DNA of 5,841 bases. It comes from CAZWHE01 sp964633825 (lineage in GTDB: Bacteria; Planctomycetota; B15-G4; CAYZWU01). The position numbers and the translations under genes were made by a program. The notes beneath the pieces are model-generated. The model saw nothing but the letters and a program-made list of their open reading frames with translations. It did not search any database and was not told the origin of the DNA. The stretch is from NCBI GenBank assembly GCA_964633825.1, contig CAZWHE010000202.1:1-5841 (forward strand), read 5' to 3'. Below are positions 5,552 through 5,841 of this stretch, one piece after another. Positions within the stretch are counted from its first letter, which is position 1. Each line of letters opens with the position of its first letter.

Positions 5552-5841
5552 CTATTCCCGAGAGACCCGCCGCGTGGAGAATTTTTTCGGGGAAGGCTTT
5601 TCCTGAGCCGGAACACGGGGGCGGGGAGGAGGCGTTTCGACCGAAACCCTGGGAAAGAGCGAGACCGCAGCCTGAATGTGGGTGAGCTGGCCGCGCTGGT
5701 CCCTCGCAGGAAAACCGGGATTGTACCTGTCCATCTCTGACAGGGCTTTTCTGGCCGCCGCCAGGAACCTGATCCCCCCCCCATACCAGTTCTGCACCGA
5801 TCTATTGAATGTCCTGCGCAGAATGAAGAGCGAAGCTGTTT
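5552..5841 (-). CDS. C-terminal part of an unrecognised ORF (5' end outside window)
   Basis: The minus-strand frame is open from the right edge to TAG at 5552-5554, giving 95 visible residues. I do not recognise the family. The first ~60 residues look like folded protein (FILRRTFNRSVQNWYGGGIR, then FLAAARKALSEMDRYNPGFP); the last ~30 are a proline/lysine/arginine-rich tail, probably disordered. No ATG, GTG or TTG lies in frame between 5797 (GTG) and the edge, so the gene may begin beyond the window, or GTG 5797 may be the start. Mostly G/C-ending codons and convergence with the FGE-like gene, 17 bp between stops, support it modestly. The GGG triplet Y-G-G-G is encoded by a run of nine G. Frames on the opposite strand here look like shadows. 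Confidence 0.45.
   Translation of the reverse strand, partial: TASLFILRRTFNRSVQNWYGGGIRFLAAARKALSEMDRYNPGFPARDQRGQLTHIQAAVSLFPRVSVETPPPRPRVPAQEKPSPKKFSTRRVSRE

Overview
The window comes from a Gram-negative bacterium with GC-rich genes. The evidence is an outer-membrane porin with a signal peptide and a C-terminal aromatic strand. G/C-ending codons dominate the real frames. Both tRNAs carry an encoded CCA, and Shine-Dalgarno and sigma70-like signals are recognisable. The gene content would suit a deltaproteobacterium or a similar lineage, but nothing here fixes the taxon.

Layout. (1) Positions 1-2578, minus strand: one uninterrupted large gene for a fused membrane protein. It has two homologous MFS-like halves followed by a spermidine-synthase-like SAM-binding domain. 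At least 859 residues are visible, and it runs off the left edge just after three GLQKGE hexapeptide repeats. (2) 2579-2798: a divergent intergenic region with an imperfect direct repeat, a good sigma70-like promoter and a strong ribosome binding site, the last two serving the plus-strand gene. (3) 2799-4085, plus strand: an outer-membrane beta-barrel protein resembling phosphate-selective (OprP/OprO-type) porins. It is followed by a tandem repeat/hairpin and a textbook intrinsic terminator at 4162-4195. (4) 4206-4443: a likely promoter, then tRNA-His(GTG) and tRNA-Lys(CTT). (5) 4500-5534, plus strand: a membrane-anchored protein with an FGE-sulfatase (SUMF1-like, C-type-lectin-fold) domain. 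It has no visible Shine-Dalgarno sequence and a GC-only hairpin just before the start. (6) 5552-5841, minus strand: the C-terminal part of an unrecognised ORF converging on the FGE-like gene.

The genes do not form one pathway. The fused transporter/synthase and the porin are divergently transcribed and may share the regulatory region between them. The tRNA pair is a separate unit, possibly read through into the FGE-like gene because no terminator separates them.

The most interesting lead is the C-terminus of the FGE-like protein. It lacks the FGE active-site cysteine pattern and looks like the variable C-type-lectin regions targeted by diversity-generating retroelements. No template repeat or reverse transcriptase lies inside the window, so this remains a hypothesis. 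I found no firm evidence of a wholly new system here.
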